NCBI GenBank assembly: GCA_025667525.1
Contig: CM046876.1
Location: forward strand, 25,569,224-25,633,223
Reading direction: 5' to 3'
Length of the DNA stretch: 64,000 nt
From: Glebionis coronaria
Lineage: Eukaryota; Streptophyta; Magnoliopsida; Asterales; Asteraceae
Below are positions 25,238 to 36,874 of this stretch, one piece after another (position 1 is the stretch's first letter; every line of letters starts with the position of its first letter). A program made the position numbers and the translations under genes. Below the pieces are notes generated by a model, which searched no databases, was not told where the DNA came from, and worked only from the letters and a program-made list of their open reading frames with translations.

Positions 25238-25307
25238 TTGGAGGGAAAACATTAGCGGGAAAACATTGGCGGGAAAATATTAGAGGGAAAACATTGGAGG
25301 GAAAATG
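25238..25307 (+). promoter_or_regulatory. Five tandem 14-bp E2F-like sites
   Basis: Units TTGGAGGGAAAACA, TTAGCGGGAAAACA, TTGGCGGGAAAATA, TTAGAGGGAAAACA and TTGGAGGGAAAATG are head to tail. The third contains TTGGCGGGAAAA, a match to the plant E2F consensus (TTTCCCGCCAA on the other strand), and the second is one base off. The array is about 110 bp before the start of the zf-GRF gene, with a TATA-like CATAAAAGG between (about 25332). It would confer S-phase expression if functional; that is inference. Confidence 0.65.
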
Positions 25308-25416
25308 TTAACAATTTTCCTCACTTATTTAGCATAAAAGGAGAACCACACACACTCCTTATCATCACAACCACCAGCAGATCACACACACTTATCATCA
25401 CAAACACATTGTTATT

Positions 25417-25943
25417 ATGAAGATGTTGAAGCATGAAGCTTTTCCGTGCAAGTGTGGACATGGAGATGTAGTTCTTCGAGAATCGTGGCAAACTGAATCC
25501 TTTGGTAGACTGTACTATGCTTGTCCACGTTCACGGGTTCAACCTCCAGTTTCATATGGATGCAAATTTTTTTATGGAAAGACGAACGCGTCCAACTACT
25601 AATCAACTCTCTTGGAGGTTCAATGAGCTTTTCTCCTCCAAGCTCTTCTTCAAGACCTTCAACGAGCTTTTCTCCTCCAAGCTCTTCTCCCAGACCTTCA
25701 ACGATTCCAATTTCTTCTCCAAGCTCTTCAAAGTGTGCAAACTGTGTGAGCTTGAATGGAATGATAAAGGTACTTGAGAGTACAGTAGAGTTGTACAAAA
25801 ATTGTGATAGACACACAATGGATTCAGCTGCACTACTTCACGACCTTTACGATGACATGGGGAACCTTAGTTTGAACTTGTTTGTGATGTGTTTTTTCCG
25901 TGTTTACGAGTCTAATATCGTTGTAATATCCATGTTTAATTAA
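25417..25943 (+). pseudogene. zf-GRF domain protein with frameshift, inside CACTA element
   Basis: The first frame (25417-25602) encodes an N-terminal GRF-type zinc finger: C11-x-C13-G, then W24, C36-P37, and G48-C49-x-FF. After the run of seven T at 25567-25573 the frame runs off to a stop. In the next frame the family's usual continuation appears at once (LWKDE), followed by a Ser/Pro-rich repeat (SFSPPSSSSRPST and a second copy), a CANC motif and a coiled-coil-like C-terminus, ending at 25943. One T lost from the run explains the break; a homopolymer sequencing error would look the same. GRF fingers bind single-stranded nucleic acid in several repair and topoisomerase proteins. Short plant members like this have no clear function known to me. 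Confidence 0.75.
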
Positions 25944-26039
25944 GCGCGTGTTTAAGTGTCCGTGACGAATAAAATTATGTTTAGGAGTGTTTGTCTGTAA
26001 GTCTCCCATTTGATATTACAAAAGGTTTTATGTAATATT

Positions 26040-26240
26040 TGGAATAAATAAATATTTGTTTTTTAAATGTCGCATTTTTATTATATAAACGTCACAAAAA
26101 TAAAATAACATCGGATCGATAGTTAAAATAATAATTATTTGGAATAAATAAATATTTATTTTATAAATGTCTCATTTTTATTATATAAAAGTCGCAAAAA
26201 TAAAATAGCATCGGATCGATAGTTAAAATAATAATTAAAT
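26040..26240 (+). repeat. Tandem duplication of a 101-bp unit
   Basis: Two adjacent copies beginning GGAATAAATAAATATTT and ending CGGATCGATAGTTAAAATAA (the end then runs on to ATAATTA), with a few substitutions. Noncoding, downstream of the zf-GRF gene. Confidence 0.85.
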
Positions 26241-26289
26241 GGAATAATTAATAATTTTTCATAACAAGCAAAAACTAATTATATATATG

Positions 26290-26660
26290 ACATGGAGTTT
26301 CCCCGGGGACATGTCGCTAGGGAAACTTTTGAGATTTGGCGGGTAAAAGCCCGCAACACATTTTCAAACTTCAAAAACACTAGTACGATGGACGAATTTT
26401 CCCTGGCGACATGTCGCCAGGGATAATTTTGGACAAAGTTTCCCAGGCGACACGTCGCCAGGGATAATCTGGAGGGAAAAGTTCGCGCTCTTTCATTTAG
26501 CATCTGATTTTGGACGGATTATCCCTGGCGACATGTCGCCAGGGATATCCTAGTCAAACTTTGACCAAAAAGTAAATCTTCTTTATTGCCACGTCAGCGT
26601 TGTCGCCAGGGAAAAGGGGTTATCCCTGGCGACATTTTGTCGCCAGGGAAACTCCGGTCA
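26290..26660. repeat. CACTA right subterminal palindromes, outer block
   Basis: Copies at about 26296, 26399, 26440, 26520 and 26622, plus a half site near 26603. Positions 26520-26547 form an uninterrupted 28-bp palindrome (TATCCC...GGGATA around the 20-bp core). The element ends 24 bp after the block. Confidence 0.88.
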
Positions 26661-26687
26661 CCTGTTCCCATTTTTCTTGTAGTGTCT

Positions 26688-27325
26688 TAGGATTAAACTA
26701 CTAGGTGTTAAGTATTTAATGCTGCTTGTGATCAAGTTAATGCTACTTAGTCAAGGTTACTAGTGCTTTTGAAGTTTGAAGAGAATCATCTAAGTGGTTA
26801 AGATTAGTAGTGGAAAAGTTAGTGTTGCTAGTAAAAAGAGAGTTAATGATGCTAGTTCACAAGTTACTACTGCTTGAAGATTAATGTTGTTCAAGGTAGT
26901 TTGCTTAGAGGCCAAGATTACATATGAGATAAGTATTAGCTATTTATAGAAAAGGTTATTAATTATCTTTCTATAAAAATTGTATTTACCTTAGGAAAAC
27001 ATTTTATGTCTAATTGGACTCCTTGGTGTATAAAAGGATGTCATAGGGCATAGAGTTTGATGTAATAGAATTACGAATCATATAGAAGTCATAGCTTTAA
27101 GATTTTGTAACTCTAATACTATAAATATCATTCGTATTATTATCATTAATAATATTGAGGTTTATTCTTAAATTGTGTGTTCTTTACTATTTCATTATAC
27201 GAAATTCGATCTCTACAAAGTTTGGATCAACATTAATGAGTTATTCGATGAATCATATGTCTAAATTATTGTTTAGAGAGTCTACTTACAATGAGACCAG
27301 CCACAAGTGTTTTTGAGGTGGGAAT
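26688..27325. other. Intergenic; possible copia LTR remnant
   Basis: No coding region. A TATA-like GTGTATAAAAGGATG at 27030-27044 and a T-rich stretch after it look like a retrotransposon promoter, but neither ends nor a partner copy can be shown. Confidence 0.3.
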
Positions 27326-30300
27326 ATTTGAAAATCCGTCAATTTCAGGTCAATATTTTAATCTCGACTATTAAGTATTATATGTTTACTTTAACAAGGA
27401 ATACATTAAGTATCGATATTATATTCTCAAATTATCATATGAATGATTTTATTGTAATTATGTTTATTTCTCGTGTTTTACGTTTTAACAAATGAGGAGA
27501 ACTATTAGTGATTATAACAACCTGAAAATTTTGACCAACGTTTCAACAAAGATTTACGGAACTTGTTAATTATTTTCGATAATTCAACGAAGATCGTCTT
27601 AACTAAATTCAAATTTATTTTTAACATTTTTCTATAATTGGACGAATTGAGAAATTTAAAACTTTTACGTTTACGTTTCATAAATTAAATAATTATTATT
27701 TATTTACTTGTAGTATTTTTCGACGTTTTAGAGTCGGAATGAGAAAAAATAATAAAAATAATAGTTGAAACGATTTAAAACTAAAACTTTAAAAATACGA
27801 AGGAATTTTATTTTTCATTATATTCTAAAACGTTGCTAATAACGTGAGCATTAGAGTTTATGTTCTATTTTTACGGTGAAATCTAACCCAAATAGCTAAA
27901 TTAATTAAACGAGCATTTAAATAAATAATAACAAATATTTTCGAAACGCGACGAAGTAAGGACTTATTTTTATTGGAAAAATGATTTTAAACGCGATGGC
28001 TCAAGCCTCGTGACTTGAATCGTCCGTTAAGTCGTCCAAACGAGCCTCAAACGATTATTGAACAAAAGTAAATAAAACATTTACGAAATCTACCCTAAAG
28101 TATTTTATACTTGCCACTTTGGTTTTATACTTTTTGGTATAAATAGAAAATTATACCGATTTTTCCTCATTTCACCTCAAACAAAAACACACACACTTTA
28201 TAAAAGGTCTCAAACTTTCATCAATGGCTTCCACCGGAAAACTTTTCCGGTGAAGTTTTCCGGCAACCTCCATATTTTCCACGGATCTACGCGAATCCCA
28301 CACCCACTCTCCTCCACTCTCTGCCACCTTGCGCCACCACCGCCGTGGTGGTATTTTTCCCGCCGCCGCCACCTTATGGTGGTGTGTGGGTGACGAATTT
28401 GCCATCTTTCCTAGTGGGTATACCATAAAAACCCTAAAAACATGTAGATCTTGTCCGGATCTATGCATGCATGATAATTAAATCAAGTGAAACTTGTAGA
28501 TCTAGTCCGGATCTATACATGCATGATGGTTACATCAAGTGAAACATGTAGATCTAGTCCGGATCTATCCATGCATGGTGGTCACATCAAGTGTTGACAA
28601 GATCTTGGATGGTTGCTTGCATGCATCACTCACTAGTACAACGACTTTGATAAGTATTGTAAGATCTACCTCTCGTTCTTAATTATAATTCCTTTTATTT
28701 TTGTTGATCTTATATATATACGAAATTGATTAATGAGTCTTGGGACATTGTATATGAAATTTTGACACTAAAATAAAGCTAAACGAGCCCTAGTAATGAT
28801 TTGATTTATACGATTTTCGAACAGTATATAAAACAGATTTCTTGTCGAACTCAGTAGGTTTAAGATACTAAAAACTTACATATTAATATAGATAATTGTT
28901 TTGTGATTAATTCCCCTGGTGGCTCGTCCCGTGACGAATTTTAGATAGTGAGATATGACAAAAATAGTGAAAACTAGTCAGGTCTGAACATACTGTTTTG
29001 ATGGACTGTTTTCTCGTAAAATTTGTATACTGACCTATGATTATGTAAAACTAAAAGTTGTAGCTAAAATCATGAAGAAGTAAAATAAATCGGGTGGTTT
29101 ACCAATTATTTACGGTTTAGAAATGGTGGCCAAAATAGTAAAAACTAGTCAGTTCTGGACATACTGTTTGACGGACTGTTTTCTCATATAAGAACTCAAA
29201 ATCATTGACAAAGATAAACCTGTAGGTTGTAGATAAAATCATGAACAAGTAGAATCAATCAGATGGTTTACCAATTATTTACGGGTTGGAAATGGCGGTT
29301 CAAAATGGTGAAAACGAGTTTGGCTGCCCAAAAACAGTCAACTCTTCTAAGTGACAAAATGGGTTAATTAGATATGAAAAGTATAAATTGGGTATAATTA
29401 GACTTGTAATCAATAGATTACATGATTTAATAATGATTTTGGTAAAAAGAACACACTTAGATGATTTAGGGTTCAAGAGATATGAGTAAATTAGCGGGAC
29501 ATGTCAGGAAAATTATAATAAACGGACTATACCCCATTAACGTAAAAAGTGATGTTTTCATACAAACCGACGTGGTAGGACCCACTTGTCGGGAATTTTA
29601 GACTTAGTTATATACTGATAATTATGGAACCCGAGACCCGACCAACATAAAATATTAAGTGTACGTGTTTGTGATGCGTTCTAGAACCCAAAAACTATAT
29701 AAAGTGGACTTGGGCCATAAAAGCCCAACTTACACTTGTAATGACTATTGGGCCATTATTGGGCCTGAGATTTATAACTAAGTTAGAAGTGAAATACTGA
29801 TTTTAAATGGACCTAAGTTATATAATCTTGTAATGGACCACTATTGGGCTTAAGATGGGCTAAAAGTGACAAATTGGATATTACACTAAAATGGTTAAAT
29901 TTTCATCTAAAAGTTTTATAAAGAATCATAAAACTTATGCAATGTCCAAGAACTTATTAAAATATACTTATTACATATATGTACGATTCATTTATCGTCT
30001 CGAGCCTAAGACGTGCCTCATTATCTTTAGGTCTCGTGTGATCATGTATCGACCATTGACATTTATTCTCGATTGACGTTCGTTCTCTATCAACTATTGT
30101 GACGATTGTATCAGGTGAGTCTATAGCCTCGCTTTTAACATGTTTACTTGTTTTATAAAACCCGCGAGGGGGATAACATGCAATAAAGAGTACAACTATA
30201 AGTTGCGGTAAACCAATTGAATGGTGCAACTAGTAGTTGTGGAAGCTCTATTTTACTTGAAAAGTAATTATTGAAAATGAAGGCTACAACAAGAGTTGCT

Positions 30301-31087
30301 GTAAACCCATGAATGGGTGCAACCAGAAGTTGTGGTAAGACCTATTTGGTTTAAAATAGAACACAAGGGACCCGATTGTATGCTTAGATGAAAGTTATTA
30401 CATAAGTTAGCTTTAGCCTTAAAAGACCCTCTGAATGTGAATTGTTAATCGAAAGAACGCTAATACTATGGATAGATCTATCGGGGTGACGCCCAGTCCG
30501 GTCGCGACTAGCTATCGCGTGGTGTTTTGATGCACTAGTAATGAAACATCGGATGCATTGTAATAGAGAAATATACGCACTTGGCTAGGTGTGTTGGGCT
30601 GAAATAATATATGTTAACGTTCAATGTCACGAGGCTTATGTAATGACACCGATAATTATGTCCGTACAACATAATTGTCTTTCGATGAATTATTAACCAT
30701 GGAAGGTTATTTAAAATACTTGTGTTCTCTTTATTTAAATTAAACTCTCTAGATTCACTCGGCAAATTTGTCTGACTTTTTAGCATGTTTTATCTCAGGT
30801 CTATTGGAAAGGCACTCGGGGATGGAGGTTTCGTGAAGCTGGCATATTTGAAATGTTTTGGCCCGCTTTTATAAATTATATCCATTCAAAGAACTTTATC
30901 ATTTATTGTGTTTGTAAAAATTAAATTATCTGGGACCGTGGGAAAAGTTTTATTGTTAAATGAAAATGAATGGATGTTTTTATTAAAACGACTCGTTTTG
31001 AGCCGTTTTCTATGATTATAAGATTGAACCATGATAGTAACACCCAATGACCATTCCGCTGCTATGACTGAAATTGGGGGTGTTACA
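27326..31087 (+). repeat. Left LTR of LARD-like element
   Basis: About 3,760 bp ending GGGGGTGTTACA. It contains TATAAATAG at about 28138, a stretch with a repeated GTAGATCTAGTCCGGATCTA unit (28442-28600), and tandem-like motifs around AACCCATGAATGGGTGCAAC (about 30304). The short frames in it are not conserved as proteins between the two LTRs: the one at 37772-38002 is broken in this copy. Confidence 0.85.
28442..28600 (+). repeat. ~58-bp tandem repeat, three units, in LTR
   Basis: Units contain TGTAGATCTAGTCCGGATCT, CATGCATGATGGTTACATCA and AGTGAAAC. The matching array in the other LTR is at 38016-38170, also three units. Confidence 0.85.
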
Positions 31088-31090
31088 GAT

Positions 31091-31102
31091 TGGTATCAGA
31101 GC
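31091..31102 (+). promoter_or_regulatory. Primer binding site, initiator tRNA-Met
   Basis: TGGTATCAGAGC begins three bases after the left LTR ends. Confidence 0.88.
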
Positions 31103-34100
31103 TCAAGTTATAGAGAACGAAAAGATTTTCCAAAAATAAAATTTTGAAATCTTTTAACTATAACAGTTGCAAGCGAAATCTCCGAGTGGCCAATGGACGA
31201 GAATAAGAGTATTTATATATATGGGATTATATATATGTTGTAATATTTATCTCTTATTTGTACTTATGAATTATAAGGTATATTTTCATTTATTTAATTA
31301 TAAATGATAATTTTATATTTATGCGAGATATTTTATACGACGTCGATTGTCTCGAAACCACTCTAGTCATTCTAATGATAACATTGAAATGAATCTTGTT
31401 ATTCTTGAGACTAACTAAGTTGTGGATATACACGATCCTAACAAAATGGTTAATATTCTTGATGATATTCTTCTGATTACAAGGATTTTGATTTCCTTGG
31501 TTCTTATTATTGATTCCTCAATCCGTTCATTTCGTTTAGCAAATTAAATCTGCATGTTCATTAATCTTCGACATTACACTGTTATGATAGAAACACCTTT
31601 GTCTAAGATGGTACCATTGATTGTTAGGAATTAAGATTGATTGTTATGAGATATGTCGTAGAAATACGTCTTTTAGGAAAAAGAGCGTATAATGAGTAAG
31701 TATTAAACCCGACGATTTAGGAAAACCGACGAATTGAATAGACGCGGGTTCGTTCTCGAAGGAGGTGTGTGTATTAGATGCCAATTATATAAAATCAAGA
31801 GTTTGTATTAGTGACGTTTTTGGTTTTAGAAAGTAGAATTAAAGACGAGCTACGACTACAATTAAACTACGACGAGCGACGTAATACGCGAACGTAAATA
31901 CGTAAAACGTGAAAAATTTAAAAAATTATACCTAAAAATTAATTAAAACTTAAAACTAAGTCTAAAATAATATAAATAAGGATAAAATCCAATAAATAAA
32001 TTTTAAAACCTTTTATTAATTAAATATGCAATTTTTAATGCTAATTAAAGCCCAAAAATTAAATATAATTAAGAAAAAGCCCAAAATATTATTTTATTGA
32101 ACAAATAACTCACTTATACTATTTAAAAACTAAAAAGTACTTTTCCTAAGTTTTAATTACTATTTTTCTATTTTTAAAACACTAAAAAATATTTTTAAAC
32201 TAAAATAATGATTAAAAATAATAAAATAATGCTAAAAATAATTTGAACATTTTAAAAATCCTAAATTATACTAATGAACAGTAGAAAAATGAAAAGGTTT
32301 GAAAAATTAAATAGTTTTCACTAAAAGACAAAACAGATTTTAATTAAACCTATTTAAACTTAAATTAAATCTAAAAATTAATAAAAAAGTGCACAGTAAA
32401 ATATTTTTTAACTAAAAATCTAAAAATCTTTTTCTTAATCTAAGAAAATATTCAAAACTGAAAAATATACACTTTTGGCACTAAAAGACAAAGACAGTAA
32501 TAAAAAAACTAATTTAAAATGCAATTAAATCTAAAAAATAGAGAATGAACAGTAAAATAATATTAAACTAATTGGAAAAATCAGAAATAAAATAAGAAAA
32601 ATAATGAAGTTAAAATCAGCTAAAAATTCCTAGATAAGTTCACAAAAGACAAAAATCTAGAAGCTGAAAGTGACATGTGACATCTTTTTGTCTTTATGCT
32701 CAGCAGGGGGAACTTTTACCCTAGTAGTGGGAAGTTGGTTCCCACTGCTTTCAATAAAATTCAGGTCTGGTCACTTTTGTGCTTGTGGATTGCTGGTTAC
32801 TTGGTTTCTTTTGGGCAATTGGGCACCCCTACACTCAGTGGAGTGTAGGGAGTTAGAAGATGAAATAAAAACAACAAGTCACTACAAAGAATCACACAAT
32901 ATGGGGCAAAAACAGTCATTGTATCAATAAGGGGGGCCTGTTGAGCTTTTGCTGATGCAATGTGCTCTTGGGTGAGTTTTGGTTGACCAAAACTCACTCA
33001 ACTCACACACTAACCCCTACAAATCAAGCACAGATCTTAGCCTAACCAAAATCCTAACAACCTCTAAGATTTGATTAGCAAATTTCACAAAATCAAGGCA
33101 GTTTTAGGGCTTACTAATTTTTCACTAGGTTTTCCAAGACTTGTGCATGCAAATCTTTCAAAAGCTTACCAAATCCAACACACAAAGTTGACATAACACA
33201 AAACTACTAAGGAGGGTGTATTTAAACTGATTTTATACCAAATGCATCTCACAAGCTGATTTTAAAACCTAAATCCAAACACCCCTTTAAAACAGAAAAA
33301 TCAAAATTAAACAAGAGATTGTATTCTACCATGCACCAATGTCATTCAAACCTGTTCTAACATGCTCCAATCTAACAAATAAACAATATCATGTATTTGA
33401 TCTAACATCCAACAACCTAATTCATAAAGTCCATGAAACTCAAAAAAATGACTCCAAACAAGTATAGAGAGTGTAAAGTTGTTACCTAGTGAGCTTGCAT
33501 CCAAGCTTCACAAAGGCTTAGCATAAGCCTTCTCCATCAAGCTCGGGCTTGAGCTGATAACTTTCAAAAAGGGGCTTGATGGTATGTGAGATGATGATGA
33601 TGATGATGACCAAAAGAAAAGACCACCACCTATCCAATATACTTGATTTGTAACCTGCCAATAATCTAACACAGAAAAGAGAGAGTGTGACCTGGAATAC
33701 AGCTTGTGAGATTATAAGCTTGGCTTATTACTTAAGCCAGCTTATTCCTCATAAGCTTGATAAAAACTTTTTGAAACTGATTTCTTCTAAAACATATCAA
33801 ACCAAACTGAAACTTGAAGTATTCTTGATAAAAGGTTATCAAATCAAATAAACAATTTTGAAAGTCCACTTTCACTTCAAATCAAAACAGATTTCAAAAT
33901 TTATCAAACTCTTGCCAAAAACTTCAAAACGTATTTTCTGAAATCTACTTGTGTAAAAGGAAACTTTTTTCTCCAAACTATCTTTTCAAACACTGAACAA
34001 GATAAAACTAACAAACATTAAATTTTGAACTCAGATTATGCAAATTAATATTTTTTTTTCATTTTCATTATTAAAAATCAAATTGTACAAAATCTGGAAC

Positions 34101-36011
34101 AAAGGGTGTGCACAGGTTGCATCCTCTTTATATAGGCTATAATAGAACATACTAGACTGAAAAACCCTAATACATGAATACCTAATTTTGCCCTTTGAAG
34201 AATCTTTGAAAATTAGTCAAAAGTATGCCCATGTGATGATTCTGATATTGCTGAGCTGTTGGAGTCATCTTGGGCGTTCAAAAATGAGTAGGGACCAAGG
34301 AATAGACATTTACCATTGATTTGGTCGTCTTATTCGGTTTGGGGGATAGAGACGTGAGCAGGGGAGGTCCCCACAGATCACATGAGTGTGTCTGGGGGTA
34401 AAGTAGGGTGAGGGTTTTGATTAGTGATGGGTGAATTAGCAATCTACACTTAATCAAATAATATCCCTTTGCTTTGTGCCAGATTAGGATTAGGGTTTAT
34501 AGTGAGTAATTTGGGTTGATTAGGGTGAAGATGGTGAACAGTATGTGTTTCCCTCCCCTTTTAATTAATATTAAACTCAGTTTAAACTGAGTTAATAATA
34601 AATCAAGGGTGACGTGGTTGGGGTGGTGACGTGGGGGTGTAGGAGTGGTGGAGGTTTGTGAGTGGGAGCTGACTGGATGGGATGGTTATGTTTAATGGGG
34701 GTTTGGTTAATAAGTTTGGAAAGGTGGCAGAAATGACCCCTCCTTGTTAATAGAAGTAGCTAAATACTTTTCATCCTTAGTCCTTATGCATTTGCATAGT
34801 TGGTCCTCCACAAATTACAAACATAGTCCTTAAGTTAACAATCTCAAGAATGAGGACTAATGTTGTATATCCTTCAAACTTTAGGGGCTGATCTTGTAAA
34901 GCATTCAAAATTTAGGAACCCCATTTATATTTTTGGATATTTGAGGGGTATAAACTGTCATTCTTCAAAAGTTGAGGGACCAAACTTGACATTCTTCAAC
35001 TCTTCAAGTTCATTTTTGGAAATTCCAGTCTTGGGCCCGGTTCTTTGTGCGACTTCATTTCCCGCGTTTGTTTTTGCTTGGTTCTTGTGATCTGTTGTCG
35101 ATTTCACGATATTCGTACCTAAAATACACAAGACACAAATACAACCATATATAGGGGTATTTTGATGATATTTTAAGCGTTTTAAGCCCGATTTGGACGA
35201 TGAGACTATGTATAATTGCAGTCTCATCATTATGTTATTCACATGCCAACCAGGATTCCATATCATATCACTGATCATTTTCTGCTAAATCAGTTTTCGT
35301 TAGTTTCGACTTTCATCTTCTGCGTTTAGCTGGCAATGCTTAAATAAGGTGATTTATAATCGTCTTGTTGGAATGAATTGGCCATTTATTTGAACAAGGA
35401 AATTATAAATTATTGAACCACAAATTTCTAAATCTTATTTGGATGGATTTGATCAATCCATGGAAATAATGATTTTTAAACGTGTGGGCCTAAGCATATG
35501 GCATATGCGCAATTAAACTCTTATTGATTCGTAATTCGTTTGCTTGATCCATTCTTTGATTTTGTTCCTCTAACTCTTTGATCGTGAGATGGTTGTATTG
35601 GGGCTTTTCCAAAACCGCCAATTGAGGAGGATATCAAGCGTCTCTGAAAAATACTGAAGAAATCTTCTTCTAGTGGGGCCGAGGAGCTTTCTTAACCACC
35701 TGGATTACCTAGTAACTCTTAGTGGAGTAGTTTATCAATTATAGTATCTTTTTATAAATCACTAACTAAACTGTGACATCAGTTTGTAGGACTAGTCTTT
35801 TAAGTTGTACAGCATTAGACGATGACAATCTACAATGCTTAACAATACAGCTTGTACTAGTTTGTGATCAATGGAATGACTATATTTTGATTTCTAATTC
35901 CACATCGTTCTATTATTATCTTTCTTTGCTTTTCTCTTTTAAACTCATGTGGTATAACGCAATCATTGAATGAATACTCGATTTGATTTGTGTTGCACAA
36001 AAATCATGCAG
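31103..36011. other. Noncoding interior of LARD-like element, probably with an inserted repeat
   Basis: No gene. Composition changes sharply: A-rich CTAAAAATAA-type sequence at 31900-32650, mixed sequence at 32650-34600, then text with GAGGGACCAAACTTGACATT at 34973-34992. On the minus strand a TATA-like TATATAAAGAGG lies at about 34127-34138. This suggests an inverted, unclassified LTR or other element within 31.68-35.24 kb, but I could not define ends or a target duplication. A 9-bp inverted repeat GATGAGACT/AGTCTCATC lies at 35199-35228. Confidence 0.4.
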
Positions 36012-36480
36012 TCAATGAACGCTAAGACTGAAGCACGAATGTGCCAAGTTATTAGTAAATAAGTTGCTGTATCTTTAGCCGAATTCATGGACAACATGAA
36101 TGGCGAAGCTGGGGCTGGTGAAACTGGAACCGGTGGAGCTGAAGCTGGAGCAAAAAATGTTCGTGGTATGGATGGAATAAATGTACCCGAAATTAGAGGC
36201 TATAACTACACTTCATTCATTAAGTATAAACCTTAGACTCTTAAGGGGACTAAAGATGATGGATAATTGTGTCAGTTGTTGAAAATATAGCGTCAGTCTT
36301 TCGAATCAGTGACCCTAATCTAGAGAATAAGGTGCAGTTTGAAATTACTACTCTCCAAGGTCGTGCATTAATTTGGTGGAACTGCAGACTTGCTTCCATA
36401 GGTATCGTTACTTATGGGACAACATAGACTAAGGTGAGGAAGCGGTTAACTGATGAGTTTGTCCTCAAAGTATTTCAATA
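36012..36480 (+). pseudogene. Gypsy gag remnant
   Basis: Interrupted by stops from its start, but the translation keeps family blocks: an acidic Gly-rich N-terminus, then RISDPNLENKVQFEITTLQG and ALIWWNCRLASIG. The latter corresponds to the ALSWWN motif of gypsy gag seen at about 54372 in the younger element. There is no zinc knuckle or pol after it. It establishes the superfamily of the LARD-like element. Confidence 0.75.
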
Positions 36481-36874
36481 ATCCTTTAAGTTATTACGAT
36501 TGTGTTATTCGTTATCAATTGGGAGGTAGGAGCAAATTACAATGGATTCGTTGTTAAGCTCTTGAAAACTCAGTCTGGATTTAATCCGACTTCCGTCATT
36601 GTTGACTGATTGACTTTGCTCATTTCTCTCTGATAAAGATCTTATTATCCTTTTGAGAAAGTATGAATCGACGGTAAGTTGAATTTCATCAACGAGCCTG
36701 TTGATATTATCTATAAGGAATTTAGACAACCGAAGCAAAGTCGAATTCCTATTGTCAAGTGTGATGGAACTCAAGACAAGGACCAAAACACAATTACCTC
36801 TTTGATTTCAATGAGCGATCGAGGAAGAACGTAAGTTGATCTTCGGGACGAAGATCCAAATTTGGTGGGGATAA

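Larger units (their letters stand above)
8797..26684. mobile_element. CACTA (En/Spm) DNA transposon, 17.9 kb, non-autonomous
   Basis: The left end is CACTACAAAAC and the right end is TTCTTGTAGTG, the hallmark CACTA termini. They are flanked by a 3-bp duplication TCT (8794-8796 and 26685-26687). Both subterminal regions carry many copies of a palindromic motif with core CCTGGCGACATGTCGCCAGG. Inside are a minus-strand TNPA-like gene, a 41-bp minisatellite, and a plus-strand zf-GRF gene. A complete 10.2 kb LTR retrotransposon is nested in the TNPA-like gene; without it and one copy of its target duplication the element would be about 7.66 kb. No TNPD/Transposase_21 catalytic gene is visible, so mobility would need a partner element in trans. 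Confidence 0.93.

Noticed and set aside
8797..26684. TNPD/Transposase_21 gene of the CACTA
   Set aside because: No frame with its motifs was found on either strand, so I call the element non-autonomous.
31680..35240. Complete inverted LTR element inside the LARD interior
   Set aside because: Composition and a minus-strand TATA-like site hint at it, but no paired ends or target duplication could be found.
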